DNA of 64,000 nt from Agarophyton chilense (Eukaryota; Rhodophyta; Florideophyceae; Gracilariales; Gracilariaceae). Shown here piece by piece: positions 29,936 through 41,009 of the stretch. Below the pieces are notes generated by a model. That model had not been told where the DNA came from and ran no database searches. It was given only the letters and a program-made list of their open reading frames with translations. Position 1 is the stretch's first letter. Each line of letters opens with the position of its first letter. The position numbers and the translations under genes were made by a program. The DNA lies in NCBI GenBank assembly GCA_030374765.1, contig JARGXX010000073.1:434001-498000 (forward strand). The letters are read 5' to 3'.

Positions 29936-32845
29936 TCAACGCACTCTTATTTTCCAGCTTCCCTTAGCCGCTTTTAGTCTGACGTTTTGTAGGGTGAGCG
30001 CTCTAGATTTCTTTGAATAAAGAAAGTTAATGGGGTTCGAGCCTACAGAAGCCTCTTTCGGAGCTTCTTCATATCCCAAAATTGTAATGCGCTCAACATC
30101 GGCGTCATCACCATCAAAAGCAACAGCTCCACCAGAAACAGTTTCTGCTCTAAGCTCCCCTTCTTCAAAAATAAAGCGTCTCAGTGCATAGGCGCCCGAT
30201 TTGTAATTGAACGACTTCCCATCATCCAAATACAGTTCTCCTCGAGCTTCCTTTCTATCGTTCAGCGCTATGACAAGAGTAAAAGGATCATAGTTCATGG
30301 CAGTCGTACTACGACGGCAACGTTCTTGTTTGGGAATTATAGTGCCCCCTCGTTGGAAAACAATCATTCTATCTAAGGTCACCGCCAATTCTACGTTTCC
30401 AGATTCTCTTATTTTCGAACCACTTCCATCGGGATTATACAAGTCATACCAGGCGTTATCAGGCGGAATGTATATCTTATGAGTAGTCCCCACTTCTTCC
30501 AAGACTGGAGCTACGAGGAGAGCATTTCCAACGAGCCATTGTCTTTGATTGGAATTAGCTTCTGGGTCGTCGGGGAAATGCCACCACAATGGTCGCATTG
30601 GCGGTCCCATAGCACTTTCCTCAAATCCGTAATTCGCGCCTAGCGAGTGGCCTGCAAAAAGAGTGTACCAGAAGGGAAGATATGAGTACCGTGCTTTCAC
30701 AGCCTTTGCAATATAGGAGGTATAAGGATCACCAAACAACCAAGGTTCGCGACGATTTGTGTCAAGATGAGAATGCCCTCGGAAAAACGGTTGAAAGGCT
30801 GCCGCTTGATACCATCTCGTAGTGAGATCAGCAGATGGATTCCCAAAGAAACCTCCAACATCAGCTCCCGAAAATGTCATTCCACTTACTTGCAAGGAAA
30901 GTAGCATACGCACAGAGCTCTCAAGATGGTTCCATGCAGCTGTGTTGTCACCAGTCCATATGGCACCATACTTCTGGCTTCCCGCAAAAAAACTTCGTGA
31001 GAGCACAAATGGCCGGTTATTACCTCCATGTCCCTTTAATATACCTTCATATGTAGCTTGGAAGAAGTAGTGGCCGAAAATATTGTGCAGATGACGGTGC
31101 TCAACATTTCCCTCGTGAAGCAAATCTTTTTGCATAGTCCCTTCGGGTCCATTGAAGACGGATGGCTCGTTCATATCATTCCATATGTGCAAATGATTGG
31201 AAAAATGCGGGTAATGTTCTGGACTGAACAAAGAAGCCCAAACATCGCGTACCCTAGAGCTAGAAAAGTCAAAGTAGCTTGAAGACCCAGGCCAGCACCA
31301 TCCATCGAATGGTTTTCCATCCGGTTTCTTCACATAGAGCTTTTGTTCTTGCCCCATCCTATGAATAGCATACTTGTTATCCCGCTTGATGTGCGGATCT
31401 ATGATGGTAACCATTTTACGCCCTCGGGCAGCAATATGATTCATTAGGCCTGCTGGATCTGGGAAACGCTCATAATCCCATGTAAAGTATCGCTTACCAT
31501 TTGTATGCTCAATATCGAGCCAGAGAACATCATAAGGTAAGTTCAATTCGTCGAACTTGGCATCCACTGCCTTTGAATCTTCCTCGTCGCGATAATTCCA
31601 TCGGCATTGATGGTATCCTAAAGCGAATCTCTGTGGCATCGCTGGAACTCCGGTTAACCACAAGTATTGTTTGAAGACATTACTTGCTGTTGGTCCGGGG
31701 AGAAAATAAGTATCAATCATACCTGTCTCCGAAAACCAATGTGAATGCCTTCCTCGGTCTAGAGTCTTTATGTCAACGTAGGTTTCTGCTGTGTTAAGCC
31801 ATAAGAAACCTGCGCTCTCCTTTCCATTCCGAGCGAACAAAAACGGAATTGACCCATATAAGCCAAGTGGTCGGACAAGCTCAAATTCAAATATATCTAG
31901 GTTGTAAAGACGATACGGCTCGGATATGACGCTGTTATTCTCCCCAATTGTGTCTGCCAAAGAAAAACTGACAGTTCGCTCTGGTATTCCGTACAAGTGA
32001 TTCGCAAACGGGAATGAAACGTCCACACCTATAGACTCAGGGCCACGAATTTTAGAGTCTGTGAACCTTTGAAAAGTTTCTTCCCAGCAACCATCACAGC
32101 CCGTATTGTTTTCTTCCTTGTCGTCTTCATGAGTTACATAGACTTCAAGGTCATCACCGTCGCCAATAGTCCCCAAATCCGACTCATCACTTGCACTTAA
32201 CGATTCAAAACTGCCTATGTCTGACTCCTTACTTTCTGCTGGATCAGACGATGATGAGCATGTCCCATCACAAACTGCTTTTTCGGAAGGGGTTGGCTTC
32301 TCAAGAAATGTATCCACTAACAGCATAGACTCTGAATTGAAAGAAGCCAAAACTATTCCACTCCCTTTGCGCACGAAGTCCACGCTGAAAGGTTCATAGT
32401 GGAGAACCATCGACGAGGGATTATCATCAATAACGATCTCTGCTTTGTCATCACGAACTGTAAGATACTGATCTTTAAAAGACAGGGGAGTCACATGAGG
32501 CATGATAACATCTTTCACAACGTGCCGCTCATACTTTGGTGGAGTAGCATCATCAACGACGATGCGATACACGCCATTAGCAAATGCGATGATTATAACC
32601 AGTAAGGACGGACGATCTTTCGCTGTGAGCGTTGCTTTCACAGCACTTTGCCCCCTCCATTCTGTCAAAGCTATCGTATCCTTTGCCAATTTATAAATAA
32701 CGTCCGATGATGGTGAATAAAGGCGTTGACGGCGACCAAAGCCTAGATCGGAACACTTTTTCAATTTGGACCATTCCGTTGCGTTTGATGAGCATATATA
32801 TATTGTCAACAAAACGATCGTATTAAGCGCCAGACGAGAAGGCAT
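29936..32845 (-). CDS. GANAB: Glucosidase II alpha subunit (GH31), ER
   Basis: Catalytic subunit of ER glucosidase II, which trims the two inner glucoses from N-glycans and so governs calnexin-type folding cycles. The 969 residues begin with a cleavable signal peptide (MPSRLALNTIVLLTIYICSS). An N-terminal beta-sandwich follows with an acidic Ser/Asp insert at about 195-260. The GH31 barrel contains WLDIEHTNGKRYFTWD near 440-455 and the nucleophile signature WNDMNEPSVFNGPEG at about 555-569, then the HRHLHNIFG stretch and the GADVGGFFGNP motif. It ends with the C-terminal beta domains. The length equals that of known alpha subunits, and there is no intron. The beta subunit that carries the retention signal is not in the window. 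Confidence 0.96.
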   Translation of the reverse strand: MPSRLALNTIVLLTIYICSSNATEWSKLKKCSDLGFGRRQRLYSPSSDVIYKLAKDTIALTEWRGQSAVKATLTAKDRPSLLVIIIAFANGVYRIVVDDATPPKYERHVVKDVIMPHVTPLSFKDQYLTVRDDKAEIVIDDNPSSMVLHYEPFSVDFVRKGSGIVLASFNSESMLLVDTFLEKPTPSEKAVCDGTCSSSSDPAESKESDIGSFESLSASDESDLGTIGDGDDLEVYVTHEDDKEENNTGCDGCWEETFQRFTDSKIRGPESIGVDVSFPFANHLYGIPERTVSFSLADTIGENNSVISEPYRLYNLDIFEFELVRPLGLYGSIPFLFARNGKESAGFLWLNTAETYVDIKTLDRGRHSHWFSETGMIDTYFLPGPTASNVFKQYLWLTGVPAMPQRFALGYHQCRWNYRDEEDSKAVDAKFDELNLPYDVLWLDIEHTNGKRYFTWDYERFPDPAGLMNHIAARGRKMVTIIDPHIKRDNKYAIHRMGQEQKLYVKKPDGKPFDGWCWPGSSSYFDFSSSRVRDVWASLFSPEHYPHFSNHLHIWNDMNEPSVFNGPEGTMQKDLLHEGNVEHRHLHNIFGHYFFQATYEGILKGHGGNNRPFVLSRSFFAGSQKYGAIWTGDNTAAWNHLESSVRMLLSLQVSGMTFSGADVGGFFGNPSADLTTRWYQAAAFQPFFRGHSHLDTNRREPWLFGDPYTSYIAKAVKARYSYLPFWYTLFAGHSLGANYGFEESAMGPPMRPLWWHFPDDPEANSNQRQWLVGNALLVAPVLEEVGTTHKIYIPPDNAWYDLYNPDGSGSKIRESGNVELAVTLDRMIVFQRGGTIIPKQERCRRSTTAMNYDPFTLVIALNDRKEARGELYLDDGKSFNYKSGAYALRRFIFEEGELRAETVSGGAVAFDGDDADVERITILGYEEAPKEASVGSNPINFLYSKKSRALTLQNVRLKAAKGSWKIRVR

Positions 32846-34335
32846 GGTTCGCAGCGGTGTTTAACCTTTGGATCGAAATTGAAGTACAGAAGCAAATCTC
32901 AAACATTCAACGATTTCTGTTCGCGTCCTGCAGGTTATGCACTCAGAAGATAGAACCAGATCCGATCTGATCGGGTACGTACGTCTTGCCAAGGCGCCCT
33001 TGTTCACCCCTGGTGTTATGAAAGGGAAACGGATTTATGCCGATCGCAATAGAAAAGTGGTGTATCTTTGTTGCATTGCACCAGTGTTCAAAGTATGTAG
33101 AGATTCCTTCGCTAATGGTCAAAGTGCACACCTTCAGAAACCAATTTATGAACAACAAATTGGCCAGAACCTCTGCATCAGGAAAAATATTGAAAAAATA
33201 TGCAGTTATAAAAGGCTTTTGCTTGGACAAAACTGTCCGAAACAGGTGAAGTATGATAATTATGTAAGGGGAAACTCACAGCTGGTTCAGCCCGTTCGGA
33301 GGCTGAAATCATTGTTCATTCATTCATTTGCGTCGGCTCAGACTTCTCTCCACTGCTTATTGTTGGTTGATGAGTATAAATTTAACTCCTGCTCTGTGTG
33401 GCATGGAATATCGCCGGTTCTATAAGGCTCAAAAGCAGGATTTAGTGTTTGGTACGAAATAGTATTTGGTTGCTAGTGGCATGATTACCGGGCATGAATC
33501 TTCTTTTTGAAGAGGCGGGCATTTGCTTGAGGTGAGTTAGAAGCAGGAGGCAAACAATGTTTCAGTATGGGGATCCAATAAATGAGACGACCATTGCTTG
33601 TGTAACACTTGGCTCAAGTAATTGTATGTACAGAAATACTCGCTCCTTGGGATAAGTTCTCTTGAAGAACCTTTTGCTTTCGCAGAGGACCGCCTGGGAT
33701 ATCTTCTGCTTTTCGGTACCACATCTCTCTCACTGTATTTCCTAGACATGTTATTGAGACAGAGACAACTGGAATTTGTTTGGCACGACAGGAATAAAAT
33801 GAGGTCTCATTACTACTTGCCCGTACCAAGTTTTGGAAACCAACGTTTTCCTTAGCGAAAAGCTGCCTCATGATACCTGTAGCATCTGCAGATATATTCC
33901 CACGAAATCTAGAGACGAGGCATACAGACGAACGTTTAAATATTATGAGATGAATAAGTACTTTACAAGGACGGACTAGCAATTAATGGTGGATACTTAC
34001 TTTACACAACAAGCTGCATGAAGGAGGCTCAACAAAAATCAAACCGCAAGGTATTGCTAATGTACAAGATAGCGACGTCGAGCCCAGGCTGTTCTCGCTC
34101 CTGTGAAAAGGTGGAGCGACACGACAGAGCAGCAGGGTAGAAGCAACACATATTCTCTTTCAAATGAAAATTACCCAAAACGCCTTGACAAAAGGATACA
34201 TAAATGGATTTCAAAGGAAGGTGAGCCCCCCCTCCATTTTTTCTCAGAGTCCAAAGAAATATGGAGTCTCCTACATGACCATTCAGAAGAAAGGACGTTA
34301 CAAATCATGAATAGACGATATGTTGAAGAAGTGCC
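32846..34335. other. Intergenic, no supported gene
   Basis: 1.5 kb, somewhat AT-rich. Short frames on both strands (for example around 32937-33425) show no recognisable motif and overlap one another. Confidence 0.35.
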
Positions 34336-35025
34336 TTATTCTATGAACTGAGTGACAGGCAATGCGCTATGATGACAGATGTACCATTCGCCGTTTTTCT
34401 TGGTAAATATGTTTATCGCATTCATGACGACGGTGCATCCACGACCTTCATCATCTTCCCAATCCGTTGAATATTCCCCACATGTGACATAAGCCACCGC
34501 ACCTCTCATAGTAATACAAACATCCTTCACGTCAATCTGAGGAACACCCAAAGAAAAGATATACCCAAAACTATTCATTACCTCTAAAAAACCAACCGCC
34601 AGAGGGCCGGACGGATGTTTACAACATACTGAAGGATCCTGTAACCAACACGAAGCAATACCAACGATTGATCCAGTAGAAAACGCCTTGTAGAACTTCA
34701 TATTCGCAGAAAGCACAGCGACATAAGCTCCCGACTGCAGCCGAAGCAATTTGTCACGTATTTCAGATGCCTTCATATAATCTTCTACTTGCAGGGCATC
34801 GTCCAAATCTTCTTCTAAAGTTTGCAACTGTTCGTCTCTCTGAAAGTCGATGTCAACGGGACCTCTCTTCCATGCTGGTTGCTCTACGCAACATCGGGCG
34901 CTTGCGGCACGCATCAAAGATATTCGAGACAGACGATTGGGATTCTGGCCGAATGGGTGAACGCCGCCAATTCGGGTTGAACGCTGGAAGCGTAACGGTG
35001 GCGAATTGGTAAACGCTGTCGACAT
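34336..35025 (-). CDS. UVR-motif plus SnoaL/NTF2-like protein, probably plastid-targeted
   Basis: Protein of unknown biochemical role. Starting at the ATG at 35025 it has 229 residues. Residues 1-50 are rich in Ser, Arg, Pro and hydroxyl residues, resembling a transit peptide. Residues 66-97 form a UvrB/UvrC-type (UVR) helical hairpin (EEDLDDALQVEDYMKASEIR). Residues 105-225 look like a SnoaL-like cone fold (MKFYKAFSTGSIVGI..., ending WYICHHSALP), similar to the domain in plant SKIP8-like proteins. UVR motifs mediate protein contacts in Clp and Executer-type plastid proteins. A plastid regulatory or stress role is possible but inferred. The frame is open further upstream only to non-ATG codons. 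Confidence 0.75.
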   Translation of the reverse strand: MSTAFTNSPPLRFQRSTRIGGVHPFGQNPNRLSRISLMRAASARCCVEQPAWKRGPVDIDFQRDEQLQTLEEDLDDALQVEDYMKASEIRDKLLRLQSGAYVAVLSANMKFYKAFSTGSIVGIASCWLQDPSVCCKHPSGPLAVGFLEVMNSFGYIFSLGVPQIDVKDVCITMRGAVAYVTCGEYSTDWEDDEGRGCTVVMNAINIFTKKNGEWYICHHSALPVTQFIE

Positions 35026-36330
35026 GCTACGTCCGATGACTACCCAGGCACAACGCGCAGATGGAGAAAAGGCGCACAATCAATTAATACAAAGTGAAAG
35101 AGAAGACCAGAAGTGAAAACGCCTGCTTCTCGTCTTTTCGAATCATTTGCTCGCCCATCACGAAGATGAAGCACTCCGCGACTAGAAGTTTGGTCGAAGC
35201 TTCTTATCAATGGGCACAGGCATACATTCCACGTCAGCGGAATCCGTCAACGACAAAGAGCCAAAAGCACGTGCACACCATTTGGATTGGTGGCACAGCT
35301 TGCATAGCGAGTCCACCAAATCGCCAGGGATCTCTGGGAGCCGCCCGTCTCTCCGACAAAAACCGAAAGCGTGCTAGATAGTGGTAAGGATTAGATTGCT
35401 ACCCTTTATAGATATCTACTGTAACATGCGCCAGGCCAAAATTCAATTGAATAGCACTGCTATATCTATCTCTACCTCTCAGTTTCGCGGATAGAATGCA
35501 TCATGGATAATTTTCATTCATTTTCATTATGCACTCCAATTGGCCCAGGCGTGAGATACTGTGCTAGCACAGATCTGGCGAACTAATACCCGTGTTCTTG
35601 ACAGAAAACAGACCGTCATCCATTCGACTGCAGAATCCACAGTCGGCGCAGCACATACCGTTGTTATCACACCTTTTCATTTCATCTTTCGTCAATCACA
35701 ACGGCCACGGGCGTCCGTCCTCAATGCATCGCTCGACATGGTTGCAAAATGTGAATCAATTTGGGACGACCGCCACCTCGACTCTTCAAGTGTCATACCA
35801 ACTAGAGTGTCACAACGTTTTGAATCCGAGATATACGAACCCATCAGTTGCATTGCACTTCGAATGACAAGTATCCATACGCGGAGTTTGTGAAACCGTC
35901 TGAGAGCCAAACCACAGATGAAAGCCCCGCGCAACGGCTGGTGGCCACGTTAGTCCCATCGGGCGCTGTTCAGAACAACACGCGCATAAATGTCATGCGA
36001 TGACGTCTGCGATTGAGGCTCAGATAAACGGCCAGTTGAAGCGATTTTATACCTGCAATGATTTCGGTTTTTTGTATCGTTCAGAGCTCCACAAACACAG
36101 ATTGAGGATGTTGACAGGGGATATATATTCCAATACCACTTAATCTACTCGTGAGGCTCCGTAGCGTTTGAAAGGAGTTGCAAACTCGTCCAGGAGGCCT
36201 CCATGTCCAAATCGCTGGAATTCTTGCCGAAATGTAAGACCACTACATCAAGGCAGCAAGTAATGTTGAGATACTAAGCCTTCTTTCGTTTACCCTTCCT
36301 ACTTCATACCTATGTTTGTAATAATTCTTT
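35026..36330. other. Intergenic, no supported gene
   Basis: 1.3 kb between the UVR/SnoaL start and the prenyltransferase stop. Overlapping short frames near 35560-35930 on both strands are unconvincing. Confidence 0.35.
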
Positions 36331-37350
36331 TTATATCGCTTTGTCTTGCACTGCACTCGTACGTATCTGGTCAAGCAGATGAAATCGCATGTTTTCCAAC
36401 GCGGATCTCATGTCCTCACTCAACGCGCACTTTTCTGTTTTGATTGACATGCAGCTACATGCTTTCAATGGCTTTCGTTTTACGATTTCCTGATATTCAA
36501 GTATGATCTTCACGAAGTCCCAAGCACACAGATCTGGCCAAAGCACTGGATAAAACGATAATATGGAATTAGAGCATTCGTAGAGAAGAAAGTCACTCAA
36601 GCGAGTTTCACCCGACGTTCTTACCAGCATTTGTGGATGCATACACACGTTCGCCCCCTTCGCCCACCCAGTTGACAAGCACGCGCCGACAGCCTCATCT
36701 GTGATCATATCAGCATGTAGGTTGCGATTTCGCACCATCTTCGTCAAATCCGATACAGCGTTTGCAATATCATGACGGGACGTATAGCTGAAGCAAATGT
36801 TCAACACAAGACCATCGGAATACTGCATTGTATCGCGCATAAGCCGCATCATGTGTTGGCGGAGTGCATCAGGTAAGCGTTTCAAGTCCCCTATCACACG
36901 TATTTGTACTCGGTTATCATGAATAAAATGTTCCTTCCGATTAAACTCTTCGGCGGCCTCAAGCGCAAGTTTCATGATTTCTTCCACTTCCACATCTGAT
37001 CGTTTGAAATTCTCAAGCGACCATGCGTAAACGGTGACTGTCTCAACGCCGGCTTTCAGACACCATTGTAATACCTGTGCCAACGTTTCCCGGCCCATAA
37101 CGTGGCCCTTGTGAGATGGAAGACTACACCTCTGCGCCCACCTTCGGTTCCCATCCATGATAAACGCGATGTGTTTGGGAATTGGTCCGCATTTGAGTGC
37201 GCGGATGGCTATGTTTTGTAAGTAAGTCAGGCTGGAAAGTAGAGTAAGACATTTGGATGCGGCTACGTAAAAAACGTAGAGTAGAAAGGGGCTTGCTAAC
37301 AACAACAACAGATGGAGAGAATAATAAACAAATACATTGTGTAGCTTCAT
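36331..37350 (-). CDS. DHDDS: cis-Prenyltransferase, dehydrodolichyl diphosphate synthase type
   Basis: Undecaprenyl-diphosphate-synthase family enzyme that extends farnesyl diphosphate with isopentenyl diphosphate in cis, giving polyprenyl diphosphate for dolichol. The 339 residues open with a hydrophobic N-terminal segment (about 8-45), suggesting ER membrane attachment. The substrate-binding signature FIMDGNRRWA is at 63-72, with catalytic D66. The GHVMGRETL segment, YAWSLENFKR and the C-terminal RTSGETRLSDFLLYEC near 243 are all family-typical. A C-terminal extension after the core is Cys-rich. Dolichol made here would supply N-glycosylation, the same pathway that feeds glucosidase II, but the adjacency is probably accidental. 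Confidence 0.93.
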   Translation of the reverse strand: MKLHNVFVYYSLHLLLLLASPFLLYVFYVAASKCLTLLSSLTYLQNIAIRALKCGPIPKHIAFIMDGNRRWAQRCSLPSHKGHVMGRETLAQVLQWCLKAGVETVTVYAWSLENFKRSDVEVEEIMKLALEAAEEFNRKEHFIHDNRVQIRVIGDLKRLPDALRQHMMRLMRDTMQYSDGLVLNICFSYTSRHDIANAVSDLTKMVRNRNLHADMITDEAVGACLSTGWAKGANVCMHPQMLVRTSGETRLSDFLLYECSNSILSFYPVLWPDLCAWDFVKIILEYQEIVKRKPLKACSCMSIKTEKCALSEDMRSALENMRFHLLDQIRTSAVQDKAI

Positions 37351-38111
37351 GACATTCAGTTCAAATTATGGGCTGAACTTCGTCGTACGCGCATTTCTCC
37401 TGGAGAAAGTAAGGCTGTCGTCCAGTATATTCCGGGGGTGAAGAGAATCGTTCTATTGCGCAACTGCTGTTGCAACTCTTCCTTTGATAAAGATGTTTTC
37501 CTTCGATACCGTAGTGAAGGACGAGGGTTATGGATTGAGCTGTGCCGAAAAAGAAGTGTGCATGAGCTTAGTAATGTAATTAGATATTCTCAGACCATTA
37601 GTTTTCGTGCTACTAATTGATAGCCTCGCCAACAAAAACAGATCACTCCAATGCAATAGCCGGTTTTAAATAATGGAAAATTGCCAGTGTTCCAGGAATA
37701 CGGGCCGCTTTTGGAACTTGCCGTTTTTTAAATAGCACACTCAGAAATTTTGTTTTCTAGCCTAAATCCAAAATAGTCAAGGTTCTAAGAGCAGGCCTCG
37801 CCCTTCTCCAGTAAATCCTTACTTTTTTTCATGGCGACTATCATGCCTCTCCAAATCATCACCCATCCCAAACGCAAGTTCCCTCTCTTTGTATCCTTTT
37901 TGCAGCTCTCTGTTGTCATAAACATGGTTGAAGCTCCCACTCAAACAAAATCGCTTCAAAAACCCGTCTTTTAAAAGAAATGAGCGCCAACACAGCCATT
38001 TCTAAAACTTAACCTAAGAAATCACTTTCAAATCCAAATAAGTTTAAAATGAATAACTTGAAATTTTTTAATATTTTGCAACTCATGCTACTATGTGATT
38101 TGCTGTAGAAG
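37351..38111. other. Intergenic, AT-rich
   Basis: No gene seen. Base composition becomes more AT-rich towards 38 kb. Confidence 0.3.
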
Positions 38112-38657
38112 ATGAAAAAACTGAATGTTACATACAATTCAGTATCAAGCGATGCAAAGATGCGCGTAATCGCAAACTCTGTTATCATCGAACGGAAGAA
38201 CACGCAGAAAGTGAGCTGCAGAAAGCGCTTCATGTCAGATATAAATGTCGACAATATTCGTTAGGTGGAAGAGAGAATCAGCGAAATAGCAAAAACATTG
38301 GTCGTTAACGTACTTTTCGAAGCAAATAAAGACGATAAAGAGCCAATTGGAAAGACATATGTGAAAAAAGGTGAGGCGCAACACGTTCTTTACCGGACTA
38401 TACTTAAATACAAGCTCGTATCTTCGAAACAAAATGTAACGTCAGTCGAATATGCATCGAAAGCGCTCACAAATATACACTAGTCAAGCACGGTGAAACA
38501 GAAATTCAATCGCGAGCGAAGGAAAGCGTTTGAGAAAAACAAAAAGCAACGTTTACTGGCGAGGTAAAAGTGCCACCGACGTCCGTTGGCCTCGAAATTG
38601 TTTAGGCTTCCAGCAGAAACTGAAGTCACTAATGAAGTGAGCTTATGTGCTGCTTAG
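38112..38657 (+). pseudogene. Stop-interrupted coding relic in an AT-rich patch
   Basis: From the ATG at 38112 one frame runs 182 codons broken only by TAG at 38262, TAG at 38481 and TAA at 38565, with no frameshift, and ends at TAG 38655. The segments read like protein: a Lys/Glu-rich part (EERISEIAKTLVVNVLFEAN), GKTYVKKGEAQHVLYRTILK, then a strongly basic tail (KQKFNRERRKAFEKNKKQR). I cannot name the family. The patch is more AT-rich than its surroundings, suggesting a decayed mobile or transferred sequence. Confidence 0.35.
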
Positions 38658-39374
38658 TAGAGACCTAAGTGTGAGCAGTTTAGTATACTCACCAATAATT
38701 TCGTGCAAAGCCACATAATTCACTGCAACTAGCTCTTCTTGAACACCCTCTTTCGATGGACCCCAACTTAGAAGAGCCCTGATCCTCGAAGCAAAACTCC
38801 GCTTCAGCTTATGACTCAGCAGTTGTGTCGGATGCAATAGTTGTATTTACAGGAGACACATCGAAATGACGTGAGAACTACGCGCAAAACGCGCTTGGAG
38901 CACTTTGCGCATAGCAGCGAGGTCCAACGCTTTCGCTCAAAATTTTTACGGCTCCCTATCCTGCGGAATTGACCGTCTCCGCGACTTGTGCCACTTTACG
39001 ATCCTCCATAAATCAGGATACTACTCCCCATTGTTCGTTTTGCTCAGATTCAGAGAACAGTCTGCGCATGTGTGCTTCCTACATAGCAGCATATCTCTTT
39101 CGTTTATTAAGTGCTTATTCGTGTCGGCGAAAGTGCTAGTTTCATATCATCGCTGCGGTAGTACAAGCGATTGGAAATAGCTCTCTGTGAAAAGACTACC
39201 CTTCTAAGAAGAGTCTATAATTGTTTTTGAGAAACCTGATGTCACACTCGTTTGCCATACGCTGCTTTAAAATGTATCAGTTGTGTAAAACACGATGCAT
39301 CAAATCTGTGGTCTCGTTCTATTTACAAAAAAAAACCAGTGCCCCATCCACTGCAAGTACCATATCTTTCATCC
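38658..39374. other. Intergenic up to the retrotransposon
   Basis: Flank of the Ty3/gypsy insertion. No gene recognised. The bases next to the LTR (ATCC) nearly match those beyond the other LTR (ATCT), a weak candidate for a decayed target-site duplication. Confidence 0.3.
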
Positions 39375-39821
39375 TGTAACGCAATTACTGTTGGGTCAGC
39401 GTACGGGTCTCGACCGGTGGTAGCGTGGTAGAGCGGGTCCTAAGGTTCGAATCCTTGACGGCGGCACTCCCAGAGTTCTTGGTGCAATGAGCTGGCGTTT
39501 ACCGCGTAGTCCTACAGATTGGAGCTACAAAAACGATGGGTTGAAGACCAAAAGGTATAAATAATATACCAAAAGGGGATTATTTAGTATCCTAACGGAG
39601 CCTACCGTACTGTAAGAGAGAAGCTTCACTCGAGCCAAGTAAATAGTACTGACGAGGCGCTGAGATCTCCCTGGCACTGTAATGCTAATCTATTACACTA
39701 ATTACAATAAATTAATAATCTACATGAGTTCACCTGAGGTCGACCCGTACACGTGTCCCCTGCAAGATACTTCAGGGCCCGGCAGCTTACCGGGCTCAAC
39801 CGTTATTATCGCACCTTCACA
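39375..39821 (-). repeat. 3' LTR of the gypsy element
   Basis: On the minus strand it starts TGTGAAGG and ends GTTACA. It is a direct repeat of 48501-48949 and is bounded inside by the polypurine tract. On the plus strand it carries a tRNA-like segment at about 39412-39470 with an intact B-box (GGTTCGAATCC). Confidence 0.93.
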
Positions 39822-39834
39822 TATCTCCCTCCTT
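39822..39834 (-). promoter_or_regulatory. Polypurine tract
   Basis: On the minus strand AAGGAGGGAGATA immediately precedes the 3' LTR start TGTG, as expected for the second-strand primer site. Confidence 0.8.
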
Positions 39835-40138
39835 AGAATTCGACCGTCACGGCGAAGTCCAAATTGCCTCACACCTTCTTGGGGGTCTGGCTCTAGTTCG
39901 ACCGATTGGTGAACCTCCGATCTTGCCTTCGGGGTCGTAACGTCGTGATCCTCAGCGTCCTAAAGGCCTGGACATGAGCAATGCCGTGCCCTACATGTCG
40001 GCGTCATATGACCAATCCGGGGGTTTGTTGTTCTCGTTACCAGTGGGCGCGACGAGGCGTCGCATCGCCACCATACTCGGGGGTACCAGTGCGTAATAGC
40101 TGACCCTTGGCGCCAGGTTAGCAATTAGTTCACCTAAG

Positions 40139-40804
40139 TGTAGTATTCTACTATGTATGGGAATCCGATAGGATGATTTTTCGCGAAGTCGCGGTTGGAA
40201 CTCATAAGTGAGTGATGTCATCACACTTGTGATATGAAACGGCACACCGCGTAGGATGCCAGGAGGCAGGGTACAGTGTTGGGAAACGTGGTATCACGAG
40301 TGGAGTGGCTTGCAACGGCGCATGTAGTGGCGATCCACGTGGCAGGATTTACTACCCTTTGTAGCTAGACGTCCATTAGGGACCATACCCATACAGTGGT
40401 TTGGCTAAGTGGCTGACCACTGGGTATTATTTACGTATTATTTGGGCACTCACCCTGGCACACAGTTTATAGTGTACCAGAGGTTAGCGCCGACTCCAAG
40501 TAAAGGAGACAACATGGGCATCATGACTATTCTGTTCCTCGCTTAGGATTTCTTAACCGGAGATCCGGACGAGCTATAATAGATAGTCAGCCCCCAACCA
40601 CTTCAGGAGCCGTCTCGTACCTACGTTCCATCAAAGTTTTACAGTTGCACTGTTCACCCTCGCTGGCGAGTAGTGGCCTTACACCCCACTTCCAGCTCGC
40701 TGGTGTTGTAGCTCTACCACCCCTATTCCTTCGCCGCAAGCGACCCATCGGCAGTCCGAACGCTGTCGCAGGTGTCTGCTCTCTCTGTTAGAGCGGATAC
40801 TACA
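40139..40804 (+). repeat. 666-bp TG...CA repeat unit, copy 1, inside the gypsy 3' region
   Basis: It begins TGTAGTATTC and ends GGATACTACA, so it has short inverted ends of LTR type. It is repeated in inverted orientation at 53779-54445 with high similarity throughout. Flanking CTAAG and CTGAG look like a 5-bp target duplication with one mismatch. This supports a separate insertion, either a solo LTR or a non-autonomous element. It contains a TATAATA motif near 40576 in plus orientation. Confidence 0.8.
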
Positions 40805-41009
40805 CTGAGGTACTGTACGCGCACCGGGGGGGCAGGGGGTTCCTTGCCGCTTTTTCTATCCTCGGTATTCCTTTGGCGACCTAACGCGCGTTGTCCGCCG
40901 TGAACCATGGTGCGCGCTTCTCCCATTCAAGGTCACGTCATTCATCCTGCCCGATTCGGTTTCATCTTTCCTTCTTCCCGTCGCGGTATTCCTCCATTGG
41001 TCGCGCGCG

